DNA from: Anaerolineaceae bacterium UBA2260
GTDB taxonomy: Bacteria > Chloroflexota > Anaerolineae > Anaerolineales > Anaerolineaceae
Reading direction: 5' to 3'
NCBI GenBank assembly: GCA_002347485.1
Contig: DDXM01000012.1
Location: 1 to 37,074 of the forward strand
DNA: 37,074 nucleotides
Each line of letters opens with the position of its first letter. Position 1 is the first letter of the stretch. The notes below the pieces were generated by a model. It was given only the letters and a program-made list of their open reading frames with translations. It was not told the origin of the DNA and searched no databases. Shown here piece after piece: positions 14,178-21,158 of the stretch. The translations under genes and the position numbers were made by a program.

Positions 14178-14984
14178 CTACTTTGGCAGCAGGTCTTTCA
14201 TCTGGTTGTAGATGATCCCCGCGGCGCGCTCCGGCATCAGGCGATACAGGAAATCCATCGTTTTTGAGTCACTGCCGATAAGCACGCGGTACTTGTTGGC
14301 TTGAATGCCCTCCACGATCTTGTTGGCGGCGACATCGGCGGGGGTGGTTTTATACTTCATGTCCGCGTTTTCCTGCTGCCCCTCGACCATCACGCCGGAA
14401 TTGGCTGCGATGTTGGTGGCGGTAGCGCCAGGGAAGATGACGCTCACGCCCACGTTGGTGCCGCGCAACTCGGAATGCAGCCCTTCGGTGTACAGCTTCA
14501 CCGCAGCTTTGGACGCGCCGTAGATGGTCTGCCCGGGCACCGGCAGGAACCCGCCCATGCTGGAGACGTTGGCGATATGCGCTTCGGGACGTTCGAGCAA
14601 GTGCGGCAGGAATGCGCCCGTCATGTACAGCATGCCGTAGAAGTTGACGTCCATCACCCGCTTGATCTCTTCCTGCTTCAGGTCCTTAAAGCGCACAAAG
14701 CGCTGGATGATGCCGGCGTTGTTGATTAACCCGTCCACCGCGCCATGGGCTGCGATGACAGCGGCGGGCAGCGCCTCGACGGCCTTGAGATCAGCGATGT
14801 CGGCCACGTGGGTGCTCAACCCGGCGCGCAGCTCCCCGGCCAGTTCGGCGGTTTGCGCGAGATTGACCGCGCTGATATCCACCGCGGCGACGCGCGCGCC
14901 TTTCTTCAAGAGCGCGAATACCAGCTCACGCCCGATCCCGTTGCCGCCTCCGGTTACGACGATCACTTTATTTTTTACTTGCAT
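14178..14984 (-). CDS. Short-chain dehydrogenase/reductase
   Basis: The protein is 268 aa, a classical SDR with Rossmann fold. The nucleotide loop is VTGGGNGIGREL (about 10-21). An acidic residue in AAVDIS follows the second strand, favouring NAD. The sequence has INNAGII, the catalytic Ser in IANVSSMGG and YGASK (Tyr and Lys). GGAGG lies 6 nt before ATG 14984. The C-terminus (DFLYRLMPERAAGIIYNQM) resembles SDRs acting on lipids or hydrophobic alcohols, but the substrate is unknown. The TetR gene downstream may sense its substrate. Confidence 0.9.
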   Translation of the reverse strand: MQVKNKVIVVTGGGNGIGRELVFALLKKGARVAAVDISAVNLAQTAELAGELRAGLSTHVADIADLKAVEALPAAVIAAHGAVDGLINNAGIIQRFVRFKDLKQEEIKRVMDVNFYGMLYMTGAFLPHLLERPEAHIANVSSMGGFLPVPGQTIYGASKAAVKLYTEGLHSELRGTNVGVSVIFPGATATNIAANSGVMVEGQQENADMKYKTTPADVAANKIVEGIQANKYRVLIGSDSKTMDFLYRLMPERAAGIIYNQMKDLLPK

Positions 14985-15170
14985 TTCACACCTCCAGACA
15001 CTGGTTGCTCCTGTTCACCGCGGGCAAGCCTGCCAACTTCAGAACAGACAGCCATTGATTATTTAGGTAAATATTATCATATTACTCTTAAAGATTTATT
15101 AATCTCCTTGCTCCGCCGCGGTCGCGGTAAAATTACCCCAATCTTCCTACGCGCCAAAAGGAGTGACACG

Positions 15171-15590
15171 ATGTCGTTAAAGTTTTCCCGCCTCGACCCC
15201 CGGGCAGCCGCCCCCTCACGCAAGCACCCCTCAGACGCCGGGGTGGACGTGTATGCCAACGAGGACCTGACCATCGCGCCGTTTAACAGCCGCGCGGTGC
15301 GCACCGGTTTGACCTTCGAGATCCCCGCGGGCACGCTGCTGCAGGTTTGGCCCAAGAGCCGCCACAATCACCTGGTGGGAGCGGGTGTGATCGACGCCGG
15401 TTACCAGGGCGAGATCCTGATCAAGGTGGTCAACTACTCGTGGAAGCCCATGCGCATCCGCTGCGGTGACGCGGTGGCGCAGCTTGTGCAGGTGCCGGTG
15501 ATCACGGAGCAACTGGAGGAACTGCCGCAGGAAGAGATTCACCGCATGCACTCAGCGCGCGGCGGCGAGGGCGGCATTCACTTAAAATAA
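15171..15590 (+). CDS. dUTPase-like protein with altered motif V
   Basis: The protein is 139 aa. AAAAGGAG lies 7 nt before ATG 15171. The trimeric dUTPase fold is recognisable: motif I SDAGVDVYANEDL (about 21), motif II PKSRHNH (about 61), motif III AGVIDAGYQGEI (about 71-82) with the catalytic Asp and Tyr, and motif IV GDAVAQLV. Motif V is only RGGEGGIHLK at the very end and lacks the FGSTG part that closes over the triphosphate. dUTPase turns dUTP into dUMP and keeps uracil out of DNA. Activity may be lower or substrate range different (dCTP deaminase/dUTPase relatives); this is inference. Confidence 0.82.
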   Translation: MSLKFSRLDPRAAAPSRKHPSDAGVDVYANEDLTIAPFNSRAVRTGLTFEIPAGTLLQVWPKSRHNHLVGAGVIDAGYQGEILIKVVNYSWKPMRIRCGDAVAQLVQVPVITEQLEELPQEEIHRMHSARGGEGGIHLK

Positions 15591-15676
15591 AAAGAACAGT
15601 GTGGGAGCGGCTTCCGCCCTGATGCTGTCATGCGACCGGTTTGTAGATGTAGAACACCGAGTGCGGCGCGAAGTCT

Positions 15677-15704
15677 TTGAACTCACCGGCGGTGTGCGTA
15701 TAAT
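15677..15704 (+). promoter_or_regulatory. Promoter of the META lipoprotein gene
   Basis: TTGAAC (15677-15682), a 16-bp spacer and a perfect TATAAT (15699-15704). The ATG is 17 bp further on, so the leader would be about 11 nt, just enough for the AGGTG at 15711-15715. Confidence 0.72.
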
Positions 15705-15721
15705 AAGAGTAGGTGAACGAG

Positions 15722-16132
15722 ATGAAAAATATTCCTGTCCTAACTTTAACTGTATTGATCGTGCTGACCCTGACGGCATGCGCAACCGGCGCGATGGAAC
15801 CCAAACTCGAAGGCACCAACTGGGAACTGGTGAAGATAGATGAGCAACTCCCCCTGGCGGATACCAGCATTACGCTCAAGCTGGAGGAAGGGCAAGCGGG
15901 GGGCAACGCCGGCTGCAACAGCTATGGCGCCGCTTACGAAATCGATGGCGACACGCTTAAGCTGGAAGACCTGATGTCGACAATGATGTACTGCCAGGCG
16001 GAAGGCGTGATGGACCAGGAGACTGATTATCTGTTCTTCCTCTCGCAGGTGCGCAGCTATGCCATCATTGACGGCGCGCTGTACCTCTCACAGGCGGATG
16101 GCAGGCAGCTTAAGTTCATCCCGCAGAAATAG
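15722..16132 (+). CDS. META-domain lipoprotein (HslJ-like)
   Basis: The protein is 136 aa. ATG 15722 is preferred to GTG 15713 because of the AGGTG spacing. The signal peptide has a lipobox, TLTAC, with Cys at about residue 20, so the protein is lipid-anchored outside the cell. The META domain follows: LEGTNWELVKID, then AGCNSYGAAYEIDGDTLKL and MSTMMYC, the two family motifs. HslJ-type proteins are linked to heat or antibiotic stress. No precise role is known. Confidence 0.87.
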   Translation: MKNIPVLTLTVLIVLTLTACATGAMEPKLEGTNWELVKIDEQLPLADTSITLKLEEGQAGGNAGCNSYGAAYEIDGDTLKLEDLMSTMMYCQAEGVMDQETDYLFFLSQVRSYAIIDGALYLSQADGRQLKFIPQK

Positions 16133-16248
16133 ATACTTTGACCGAATCGGAAATTAGGGGGATGAAAACGGGACGGATGGTCGTAAAATGAACTTATATT
16201 GCGATGATTTTTGAACGCGGAAATCATAAAGCTCCAGGATCACCCATG

Positions 16249-16273
16249 CCGCTGCGTCAGCAGCGGTATTTTG
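16249..16273 (+). terminator. Probable terminator after the META gene
   Basis: CCGCTGC (16249-16255), loop GTCA and GCAGCGG (16260-16266) form a 7-bp stem, followed by TATTTTG. It lies about 117 bp after the lipoprotein stop. The T tract is short. Confidence 0.55.
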
Positions 16274-16347
16274 TTGCCAGCGCAGGAGGTTGATAGGTGG
16301 TTATATGGTTAACAAAGCCACCAAATGAAAAAGGGAAGGGAGCGACA

Positions 16348-16464
16348 ATGAGTCTCAAGCTCTGGATGGGGTTGAAAGCAGTCATCGTGGTCATCTTCGC
16401 GGTCGGGTTTTCTGTATTCGGCCTGGTCTTCGCCTACTTCCTGTTCATCAAGAAGAGCGTCTGA
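16348..16464 (+). CDS. Single-span membrane peptide, 38 aa
   Basis: The peptide has 38 codons and a stop. GGGAG lies 6 nt before the ATG, which supports translation. The layout is a short basic start (MSLKLWMGLK), one hydrophobic helix (AVIVVIFAVGFSVFGLVFAYFLF) and the basic end IKKSV. Positive charges on both ends flank the helix. I do not recognise the family. Small membrane peptides often bind and tune a larger membrane complex. It stands alone between the META gene and convergent neighbours, so no partner can be named. Confidence 0.62.
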   Translation: MSLKLWMGLKAVIVVIFAVGFSVFGLVFAYFLFIKKSV

Positions 16465-16574
16465 GCTTTTTTGAATTTGGTGGCAATCCCTGACCGGCTG
16501 TGGCCGATAGGGGCAGAGGAAATCGACACTGCCGGTATTTTGGGTTTAAGCCTGGCGATCGTGCGGGTATGTCT

Positions 16575-16919
16575 TCACCCCGTGCCGTTGTAGCGCGCGT
16601 TGGCGAGGGGGATGATGTTGATCACCGGCGTCTCGTAGGGGTGCGCCGCACGCGCGGCGCTGACGGCTTCCAGCAGATATTCTTCGCGGCACAGCATTTC
16701 GATCTTGACCTCGCTGCCGCTGAACAGTTCGCCGGGGTTGCCCAGGTAGGGTTTGGCGTCCTCGCGGGCGCGCCAGGTGCCCTGCACGGGGATGAGGGTG
16801 GCGCAGTGGTCGTATTTGCCGATCTCGCCGGCGTGTGTCATGACCAGCGCGTTGAGGATGTCATCCACGCTCTCTTCGGGGGCGTAGATCTCGAGCTTGA
16901 AGAAGGGGGATGTGGTCAT
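16575..16919 (-). CDS. NIF3/CutA-like ferredoxin-fold protein
   Basis: The protein is 114 aa. CCGGAGG lies 7 nt before ATG 16919. It resembles the insertion domain of YqfO/NIF3 proteins and the CutA fold: FKLEIYAPEESVDDILNAL at the start, GEIGKYDHCATLIPVQGTW, LFSGSEVKIEMLCREEYL and the typical AAHPYETPVINIIPL near the end. In YqfO this domain sits inside the NIF3 metal hydrolase; here it stands alone. A trimeric, metal- or ligand-sensing role is possible but untested. It is followed on the same strand by no gene and preceded by the zinc-ribbon gene, 22 bp away. Confidence 0.78.
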   Translation of the reverse strand: MTTSPFFKLEIYAPEESVDDILNALVMTHAGEIGKYDHCATLIPVQGTWRAREDAKPYLGNPGELFSGSEVKIEMLCREEYLLEAVSAARAAHPYETPVINIIPLANARYNGTG

Positions 16920-16941
16920 GGGAGTTCCTCCGGTATGGGGA

Positions 16942-17601
16942 TTAGTAAACGCGGTACATCACGAAAAAGCCCAGCAGCGCGAAGAGCAGCCCACCGAGTG
17001 CTCCCGCTACCGGCTGCAGCAGCTTAAGGCAGGGAATGCGCGCCCCGCGGGTGCGGTAGCCGCCGAGCACGGAGAGGAGCAGCCCGCCCGCCAGCGTGAG
17101 CAGCGTGCTCAATGGGAACGGGAGGTTGGATTCAGGCAGCAGGCGCGCGGCGACGCTGCCCAGGATGGCGCCGGTTGGGGCGGCGAGCAGCGTCCAGATG
17201 GTGCGCTTCTTCACCAGCGTCACCACTACACCCAGCAGCACGCCGCCGAGCAGGGCGGTGAGGATGTGGAGCAGGTAGGCCGACTGACCCGCGGCTTCAT
17301 TGCCCGCAGTGAGCCCGACGATGAACGCGGAGACGGCAATGGCGATGCCCTGCGCCGCCACACGCAGCACGATGGAGCCGATACCCAGCGAGCCGGCCAC
17401 GGCGCCGACTGCCTTGAGCCCATCCTGCAGCGTAGCTCCGATCTCAGGGGTTGTGGGGGTAGCGAGGGGCGCGGCGGTGTCCTCCACCACGCTCACGCGC
17501 ATGGGCGTGGATTGAGGAACGGGCAGGGGGGCGCCGCAGCTAACGCATCGGCGGTTATCCGCGGGTTGAAACCTGCCGCAATACTCACAGGTGACGTTTA
17601 T
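16942..17601 (-). CDS. Zinc-ribbon multi-span membrane protein, probable ATA start
   Basis: The frame from ATG 17502 encodes about 186 aa with several hydrophobic segments (AVGAVAGSLGIGSIVLRVAA, LLHILTALLGGVLLGVVVTL, LLLSVLGGY, GGLLFALLGFFVMY). The same frame stays open upstream and encodes CEYCGRFQPADNRRCVSC, a clear CxxC-CxxC zinc ribbon that is lost if the ATG is used. The stop before it is at 17607-17605. In the ribbon region there is no ATG, GTG or TTG, only ATA at 17601, with GGAGAG 6 nt before it. An N-terminal ribbon on a membrane protein is common. Either ATA initiates or the base is wrong. The product would be about 219 aa. Its function is unknown. Confidence 0.72.
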   Translation of the reverse strand: MNVTCEYCGRFQPADNRRCVSCGAPLPVPQSTPMRVSVVEDTAAPLATPTTPEIGATLQDGLKAVGAVAGSLGIGSIVLRVAAQGIAIAVSAFIVGLTAGNEAAGQSAYLLHILTALLGGVLLGVVVTLVKKRTIWTLLAAPTGAILGSVAARLLPESNLPFPLSTLLTLAGGLLLSVLGGYRTRGARIPCLKLLQPVAGALGGLLFALLGFFVMYRVY

Positions 17602-17615
17602 GCTTCACTCTCCAA

Positions 17616-19025
17616 TCACTGACCAACGTAAGCGTACATGCCGTTGAGCCAGTCCTCGGGGTCGACCTCGACGCTGCCGACGATGAGGTCAAAATGCAGG
17701 TGCGGGCCGGTGACGCGCCCGGTGGCGCCCATGTAACCAATGGTCTGCCCGGTTTCCACGCGGTCGCCCACCTGCACGTCGATGCGCGACTGGTGCCAGT
17801 AGCCGGTGTAGACGCCCCAGCCGTGCGAGATAACAGTGGTGTTGCCGCGCACGTCAAGCAGGCCAGTGTAGACGACGATGCCCGGGGCGGGTGCCAGGAT
17901 GGGCGAGGATTCCCCGCCGCCGTAATCCATGCCGCTGTGGAAGTAGGTGTAGTCGCTGTTGTTGTAAGAGCGCAGCCGCCCATACCACGAGGTGATGAAC
18001 TCCGGGGTGGTGGAGGGCGGGGAGAAGCGCGCGTTCCACAGTTTTTCAGGGTCGGCGGGGGCGACGAGCTGCATGAGGAAGGCGAACTCAGGCTCGGTGA
18101 TGGCGGGGTCAATCACGTTATCCGCGACCTGCAGCGGGGTGTCGATGCCGTAATATTTTTCGATTAGCAGCGCCTGCCGGCGCAGGGTGAACGCGCGTCC
18201 ATCCGGAGCGGCAGCGGTGAGGGTGAGCGTTTTGACGCCGGGTTCCTCAAGGCGCGGGATGCCCTGCAGCGCGGTGTAGCCCGCGCCGCCCTGGTTGGGG
18301 AAGAAGTGCAGCGGGTAGCCCAGCAGCTCACCGGTGAGGGTGGTCTGCGGGGAGGCGTCGGCGGTGATGACGGTGGTCTTGCCCTGGGCGAGCACGCCCG
18401 GGTTGAGGCGCACATCAGTCAGTTGAGGCAATAAGGCAGTGAGCGGCGCGCGGGCGGGGTCAGCCGGGTCGCCGGGCAGGAAGAGCACGTCATTCTGCAG
18501 CAGCAGCCCGGGGGAGGGGAGGTCGTTGGCGAGGGCGGCGAGCCAGGCGTTCTCGGCGGCGCGGGTTGCCAGGTCGAGCGGGGTGAGGTCGTTGACCAGG
18601 TTCAGGCGGGTGAGGGCGAGATCTTCGGGCTGGATGTAGAAGACCAGGCTGCCGCTGATGAGCGCCTCGGGGGAGGTGAGGGAGTTGAGGCGGTTGAAGA
18701 GCTCGGGGCGCATGCCGTTGGCACGCGCCAGTGTGCGCGCGGACTCGCTGATGGGCATCTCCGCGCGGATAATCTCGCCGGTCTCGTCCTCGTAGCCGGG
18801 GATGAGCAGCACCTTGCCGGGGGCGAGGGCATCGGGGTCCGCCATGGGGTTGAGCGCGAGCAGCTCGTTGAGGGTGGTGTGAAAATACCAGGCGATCTCG
18901 CTGAGCGTGTCGCCTTCCTGCACGGTGTAGTAGGCGCCATTGTACTGCGCCTGCGCGGGGCGCGTGGGCAGCAGGGTGAGGGCGAGGCAGAGCGCCAGCA
19001 GCGCGTGAAGGAAGGGTTTACGCAT
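17616..19025 (-). CDS. Exported LysM and M23-family metallopeptidase
   Basis: The protein is 469 aa from ATG 19025. A signal peptide (LHALLALCLALTLLPTRPAQA) is followed by a LysM domain (YTVQEGDTLSEIAWYF to LLIPG, about 33-80) that binds peptidoglycan. The middle 300 residues have Ig-like sequence (LTGELLGYPLHFFP). The C-terminal M23 (LytM) domain has HSGMDYGGG, giving the Zn-binding His and Asp, and GPHLHFDL, giving the HxH. It should cut cell-wall peptides or act as a regulator of such enzymes. No Shine-Dalgarno is present; TACAAT (19040-19035) lies 9 nt before the ATG, which points to a leaderless mRNA. It is followed by the zinc-ribbon gene. Confidence 0.9.
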   Translation of the reverse strand: MRKPFLHALLALCLALTLLPTRPAQAQYNGAYYTVQEGDTLSEIAWYFHTTLNELLALNPMADPDALAPGKVLLIPGYEDETGEIIRAEMPISESARTLARANGMRPELFNRLNSLTSPEALISGSLVFYIQPEDLALTRLNLVNDLTPLDLATRAAENAWLAALANDLPSPGLLLQNDVLFLPGDPADPARAPLTALLPQLTDVRLNPGVLAQGKTTVITADASPQTTLTGELLGYPLHFFPNQGGAGYTALQGIPRLEEPGVKTLTLTAAAPDGRAFTLRRQALLIEKYYGIDTPLQVADNVIDPAITEPEFAFLMQLVAPADPEKLWNARFSPPSTTPEFITSWYGRLRSYNNSDYTYFHSGMDYGGGESSPILAPAPGIVVYTGLLDVRGNTTVISHGWGVYTGYWHQSRIDVQVGDRVETGQTIGYMGATGRVTGPHLHFDLIVGSVEVDPEDWLNGMYAYVGQ

Positions 19026-19046
19026 AATGCGTCTATTGTAATGCAA

Positions 19047-19217
19047 GTGGGCAAACCACAGAATACTCAGATTGCACGGATTGGGTGGAAAGGTGTGTGG
19101 GCGTAGGGCTCCGATAAAACTTCGGAGTGCAAAAAACGCGATAATACGCCCTAAACGGTAAGATCATGGTTTCGATAAGTGCGGAAACAAATAGAAACAA
19201 ATCCTTTTCCAAGGTTG
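19047..19217. other. Short gap, start of accessory pocket
   Basis: No gene or clear signal was seen here apart from the -10 of the peptidase gene at its edge. Confidence 0.4.
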
Positions 19218-19682
19218 TTAAAGGTCTTCATCCGTTGAAATGGAGCGGTTAACTGAAGCGGTGATGTGACCCGCGCGGGAGGTGGCGGCGTTCATATCAG
19301 CGAGAAGCTCCTTAAGAGTGGAGTTGGAGCCGGGACTGGAACGGGTGAGGCGAATTTGATTGTGAACCAGGAGAAGGCGAGACACCGCCATGCCCGCCAT
19401 TGATAAAGCCTTCAAGGTCTCGTTGATCACTATAGGATCGTTCGACTCTACATTTTTATTGTAAAGCAGGTACATGTAATCCTTTAACATGGCGACCTCG
19501 CCCATGAGATTGCGCAACTCGGTTTCATCGAATTTCGCGGGGGAAACAGAGCCGAGGTTACGCGCATAAAAGCCATGACGGATGGCGTTTTTGTTGCCGA
19601 TAGGCGCGCCTTTACCGCGCCGGGGCTGGGTGATGGAGGCGTTGGGGTCTTTGAGCGGGTCAACGATCGAGGAATCGGACAT
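19218..19682 (-). CDS. Small GNKNA-motif protein, phage/mobile-type, function unknown
   Basis: The protein is 154 aa. AAGGAG lies 5 nt before the ATG. RRGKGAPIGNKNAIRHGFYA (about 22-41) is a motif often seen near the N-terminus of small phage-like or genomic-island proteins, some annotated as terminase small subunits or HGT-associated. The rest is helical (LRNLMGEVAMLKDYMYLL). I cannot assign a role. TATAAT on the minus strand (19720-19715) and the palindrome ACTTGTCAAGT (19725-19735) form a plausible promoter and operator. No other phage gene is close, so this may be a remnant. Confidence 0.55.
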   Translation of the reverse strand: MSDSSIVDPLKDPNASITQPRRGKGAPIGNKNAIRHGFYARNLGSVSPAKFDETELRNLMGEVAMLKDYMYLLYNKNVESNDPIVINETLKALSMAGMAVSRLLLVHNQIRLTRSSPGSNSTLKELLADMNAATSRAGHITASVNRSISTDEDL

Positions 19683-19982
19683 GATACTCCTTGAAAGGAT
19701 AGGATATATGTTCTATTATAACATACTTGTCAAGTAGTTGAACCGGATTAAGTTCGTGGGTTCAAACCCCACTCGCTATCCCTCTCGCAAATTGCGCTCC
19801 CCCGGAAATACACCGGGGTGCATCTGTGGAACGCAACCCGTTCCAGGGCGGGAAATTCGCGCCGAACCCACCCTACGACTTGGAACAACTTGCTTGAAAT
19901 TACTTTTTTGAAAGCCATTGTTGTATCAGAAGAATTTTCAACTCTTGAGGTTTGAAATGGAGGGCAGCTACCCATTGAGTTT
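19683..19982. other. Non-coding stretch with hairpins and a tRNA T-arm-like fragment
   Basis: No gene is supported. GTGGG-TTCAAAC-CCCAC at 19757-19773 looks exactly like a tRNA T-arm, followed by TCGCTATCC as a possible acceptor end, but no D-arm or matching 5' acceptor is present. Further hairpins follow: CCCCGG/CCGGGG (19800-19818) and GGAACG/CGTTCC (19828-19844). CGTAGGGTGGGTTCGGC lies on the minus strand near 19862-19878 and matches the repeat at 19983. Confidence 0.5.
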
Positions 19983-20012
19983 GGTGCGTTCAAAAACGAA
20001 CGCACCCTACGC
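19983..20012. repeat. Palindromic GTAGGGTGCGTTC repeat
   Basis: GGTGCGTTC (19983-19991) and GAACGCACC (19998-20006) form a 9-bp stem with loop AAAAAC, followed by CTACGCC and six T. On the minus strand it reads GGCGTAGGGTGCGTTC. A related copy (CGTAGGGTGGGTTC) is 125 bp away. The last codons of the neighbouring gene lie inside this repeat. Confidence 0.7.
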
Positions 20013-20736
20013 CTTTTTTGATTTGATATCTCAATTCCCGATCCCAACCAATTATCAATAATCTTGAAAACTCTCCTAAATCTGAAATTTTCGAGGCTAT
20101 TAGTTCTTTATTAATTTGGTGGTCCCAAATTCCTATTTTGTCCACAAGAATTAACCAATTGCAGGGATATGTTTTAACCCAATTGGACAATTTGTGATTT
20201 TTTAATTCAAGGCATCGATTTATCTCGCAAATATAGATACTTTCAGGGTTACCGCCCTGTTCAATACAGTCACTTGCACCAATTTTAAAAACCTTTCCTG
20301 GACTTGGAGATCCTGGGAAGATAGAAAATTCGATTTTATTATCGATTGAAAAGGCAAAATAACCCCGATCCTCTTTTTGTAAAAATTCATTCAAAGATTT
20401 TTTTATTTGGTTTTTATATGGTGTAATACGAGGCATTTCTGCTGTATAAGTAAAAGTCAGGTAAAAAGTTTGCCCAAAATATCTATTGTCATATTCTATT
20501 AAAATACTCGAAAGTGTTTTGTAAATCCTTTCATTGTTGCCATCTATGCTGAATGAATTTCCGTTATGTGAAAAGTATTGCATTAGTTGTGTTGTTTCCA
20601 CAGCCAATTTTCCACCCACCAAAAAGTCTGGTCCTTTCTTTCCATCGGGTTCATAGTCAGGAGGTTGTTGGGTTAATTCATATAAGAAATCATATGCAGG
20701 TATTTCTTGTTTCTTAATATTCTTTGGATATTCCAT
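19990..20736 (-). CDS. AT-rich unknown protein, possible nuclease-like, bracketed by palindromes
   Basis: The protein is 248 aa from ATG 20736. The base composition is far more AT-rich than the neighbours, and the protein is rich in Ile, Lys and Asn, so it was probably acquired. I do not recognise the family. GPDFLVGGKLAVETTQL (about 38-54) has the strand-acid-strand look of PD-(D/E)xK-type nuclease cores, but the final Lys is not there, so this is weak. The last residues (KKGVGCVRF) are encoded by the GTAGGG palindrome, as if a repeat had replaced the true end. No ribosome site is visible, and another palindrome lies 15 bp before the start. Confidence 0.6.
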   Translation of the reverse strand: MEYPKNIKKQEIPAYDFLYELTQQPPDYEPDGKKGPDFLVGGKLAVETTQLMQYFSHNGNSFSIDGNNERIYKTLSSILIEYDNRYFGQTFYLTFTYTAEMPRITPYKNQIKKSLNEFLQKEDRGYFAFSIDNKIEFSIFPGSPSPGKVFKIGASDCIEQGGNPESIYICEINRCLELKNHKLSNWVKTYPCNWLILVDKIGIWDHQINKELIASKISDLGEFSRLLIIGWDRELRYQIKKGVGCVRF

Positions 20737-20750
20737 AGTCAATTTGGGTA

Positions 20751-20810
20751 GTAGGGGCGTATTGTCGCGTTCTTTGCACCCCGAATTTTTTTCGGACCAA
20801 TACGCCCCGA
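20751..20810. repeat. MITE-like palindrome GTAGGGGCGTATTG
   Basis: GGGGCGTATTG (20754-20764) and CAATACGCCCC (20798-20808) are perfect complements. Inside lies a second hairpin, CCGAA/TTCGG (20781-20795). GTA precedes the left arm. The shape fits a short non-autonomous palindromic element. It sits directly before the AT-rich gene. Confidence 0.72.
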
Positions 20811-20815
20811 GGGAT

Positions 20816-20893
20816 TTATGACCCCTCGACCAGGGCGATCTCCTCGTCCGTCAGGCCGTAGAGCTGGTAGACGAGCTGGTCGATCTGGCGGTC
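20816..20893 (-). pseudogene. C-terminal remnant of a type IIG/Eco57I-like restriction-methylase gene
   Basis: On the minus strand the frame reads RQIDQLVYQLYGLTDEEIAL, then VEGS and a TAA stop at 20818-20816. The signature IDxLVYELYGLTxEEIxxVEG is well known at the C-terminus of Eco57I/TaqI-type methylase-nucleases. Only about 25 codons remain. Upstream it runs into another frame, the lipoprotein ORF, so the rest of the gene has been deleted. Confidence 0.75.
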
Positions 20894-21054
20894 GGTTCGG
20901 GCGGCTGCGGGGTGGCGGTGACCACGATCACCTGGGGGGTGTCGGACGGGAAGATCTGCGCGGTTTCGGTGGGGGATTTTTCAGCGGGGAGTAAGGGCAG
21001 GTTGCAGCTCACGAGGAGAACCAGGACGATGAGAAAGGGGAGGAGTTTTTTCAT
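20851..21054 (-). CDS. Small lipoprotein, 3' end fused to restriction-gene remnant
   Basis: The protein is 67 aa. AAGGAT lies 5 nt before ATG 21054. The signal and lipobox are MKKLLPFLIVLVLLVSC, then a Thr/Pro-rich segment (VIVVTATPQPPEPT) typical of a stalk. From about residue 55 on (ARSTSSSTSSTA) the protein is encoded by the restriction-gene remnant read in another frame. So a lipoprotein gene probably lost its body in a deletion that joined it to the remnant. Whether the product is made is unknown. Confidence 0.6.
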   Translation of the reverse strand: MKKLLPFLIVLVLLVSCNLPLLPAEKSPTETAQIFPSDTPQVIVVTATPQPPEPTARSTSSSTSSTA

Positions 21055-21107
21055 GGATAATCCTTTGGGGTCGAGGGAAAGACATAACTATGATAGCGCA
21101 TAAGTAT

Positions 21108-21135
21108 AAAAAAGAACCGGTTGATCGCCGGTTCT
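21108..21135 (-). terminator. Terminator of the acyltransferase gene
   Basis: AGAACCGG (21113-21120) and CCGGTTCT (21128-21135) form an 8-bp stem with a 7-nt loop. On the minus strand TTTTTATAC follows. It lies 24 bp after the acyltransferase stop. Confidence 0.88.
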
Positions 21136-21158
21136 CAAAGGTGTAAAAAGGTGTGCGT

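Noticed and set aside
16897..17622. 241-codon plus-strand frame
   Set aside because: It is opposite the zinc-ribbon membrane gene; its charged, repetitive composition is typical of a shadow frame.
19700..19783. Complete tRNA gene
   Set aside because: Only the T-arm is convincing. No D-arm with GG, no anticodon arm and no fully matching acceptor strand.
19748..20047. 99-codon minus frame
   Set aside because: It runs through hairpins and the tRNA-like fragment and overlaps the AT-rich gene; there is no coding signal.
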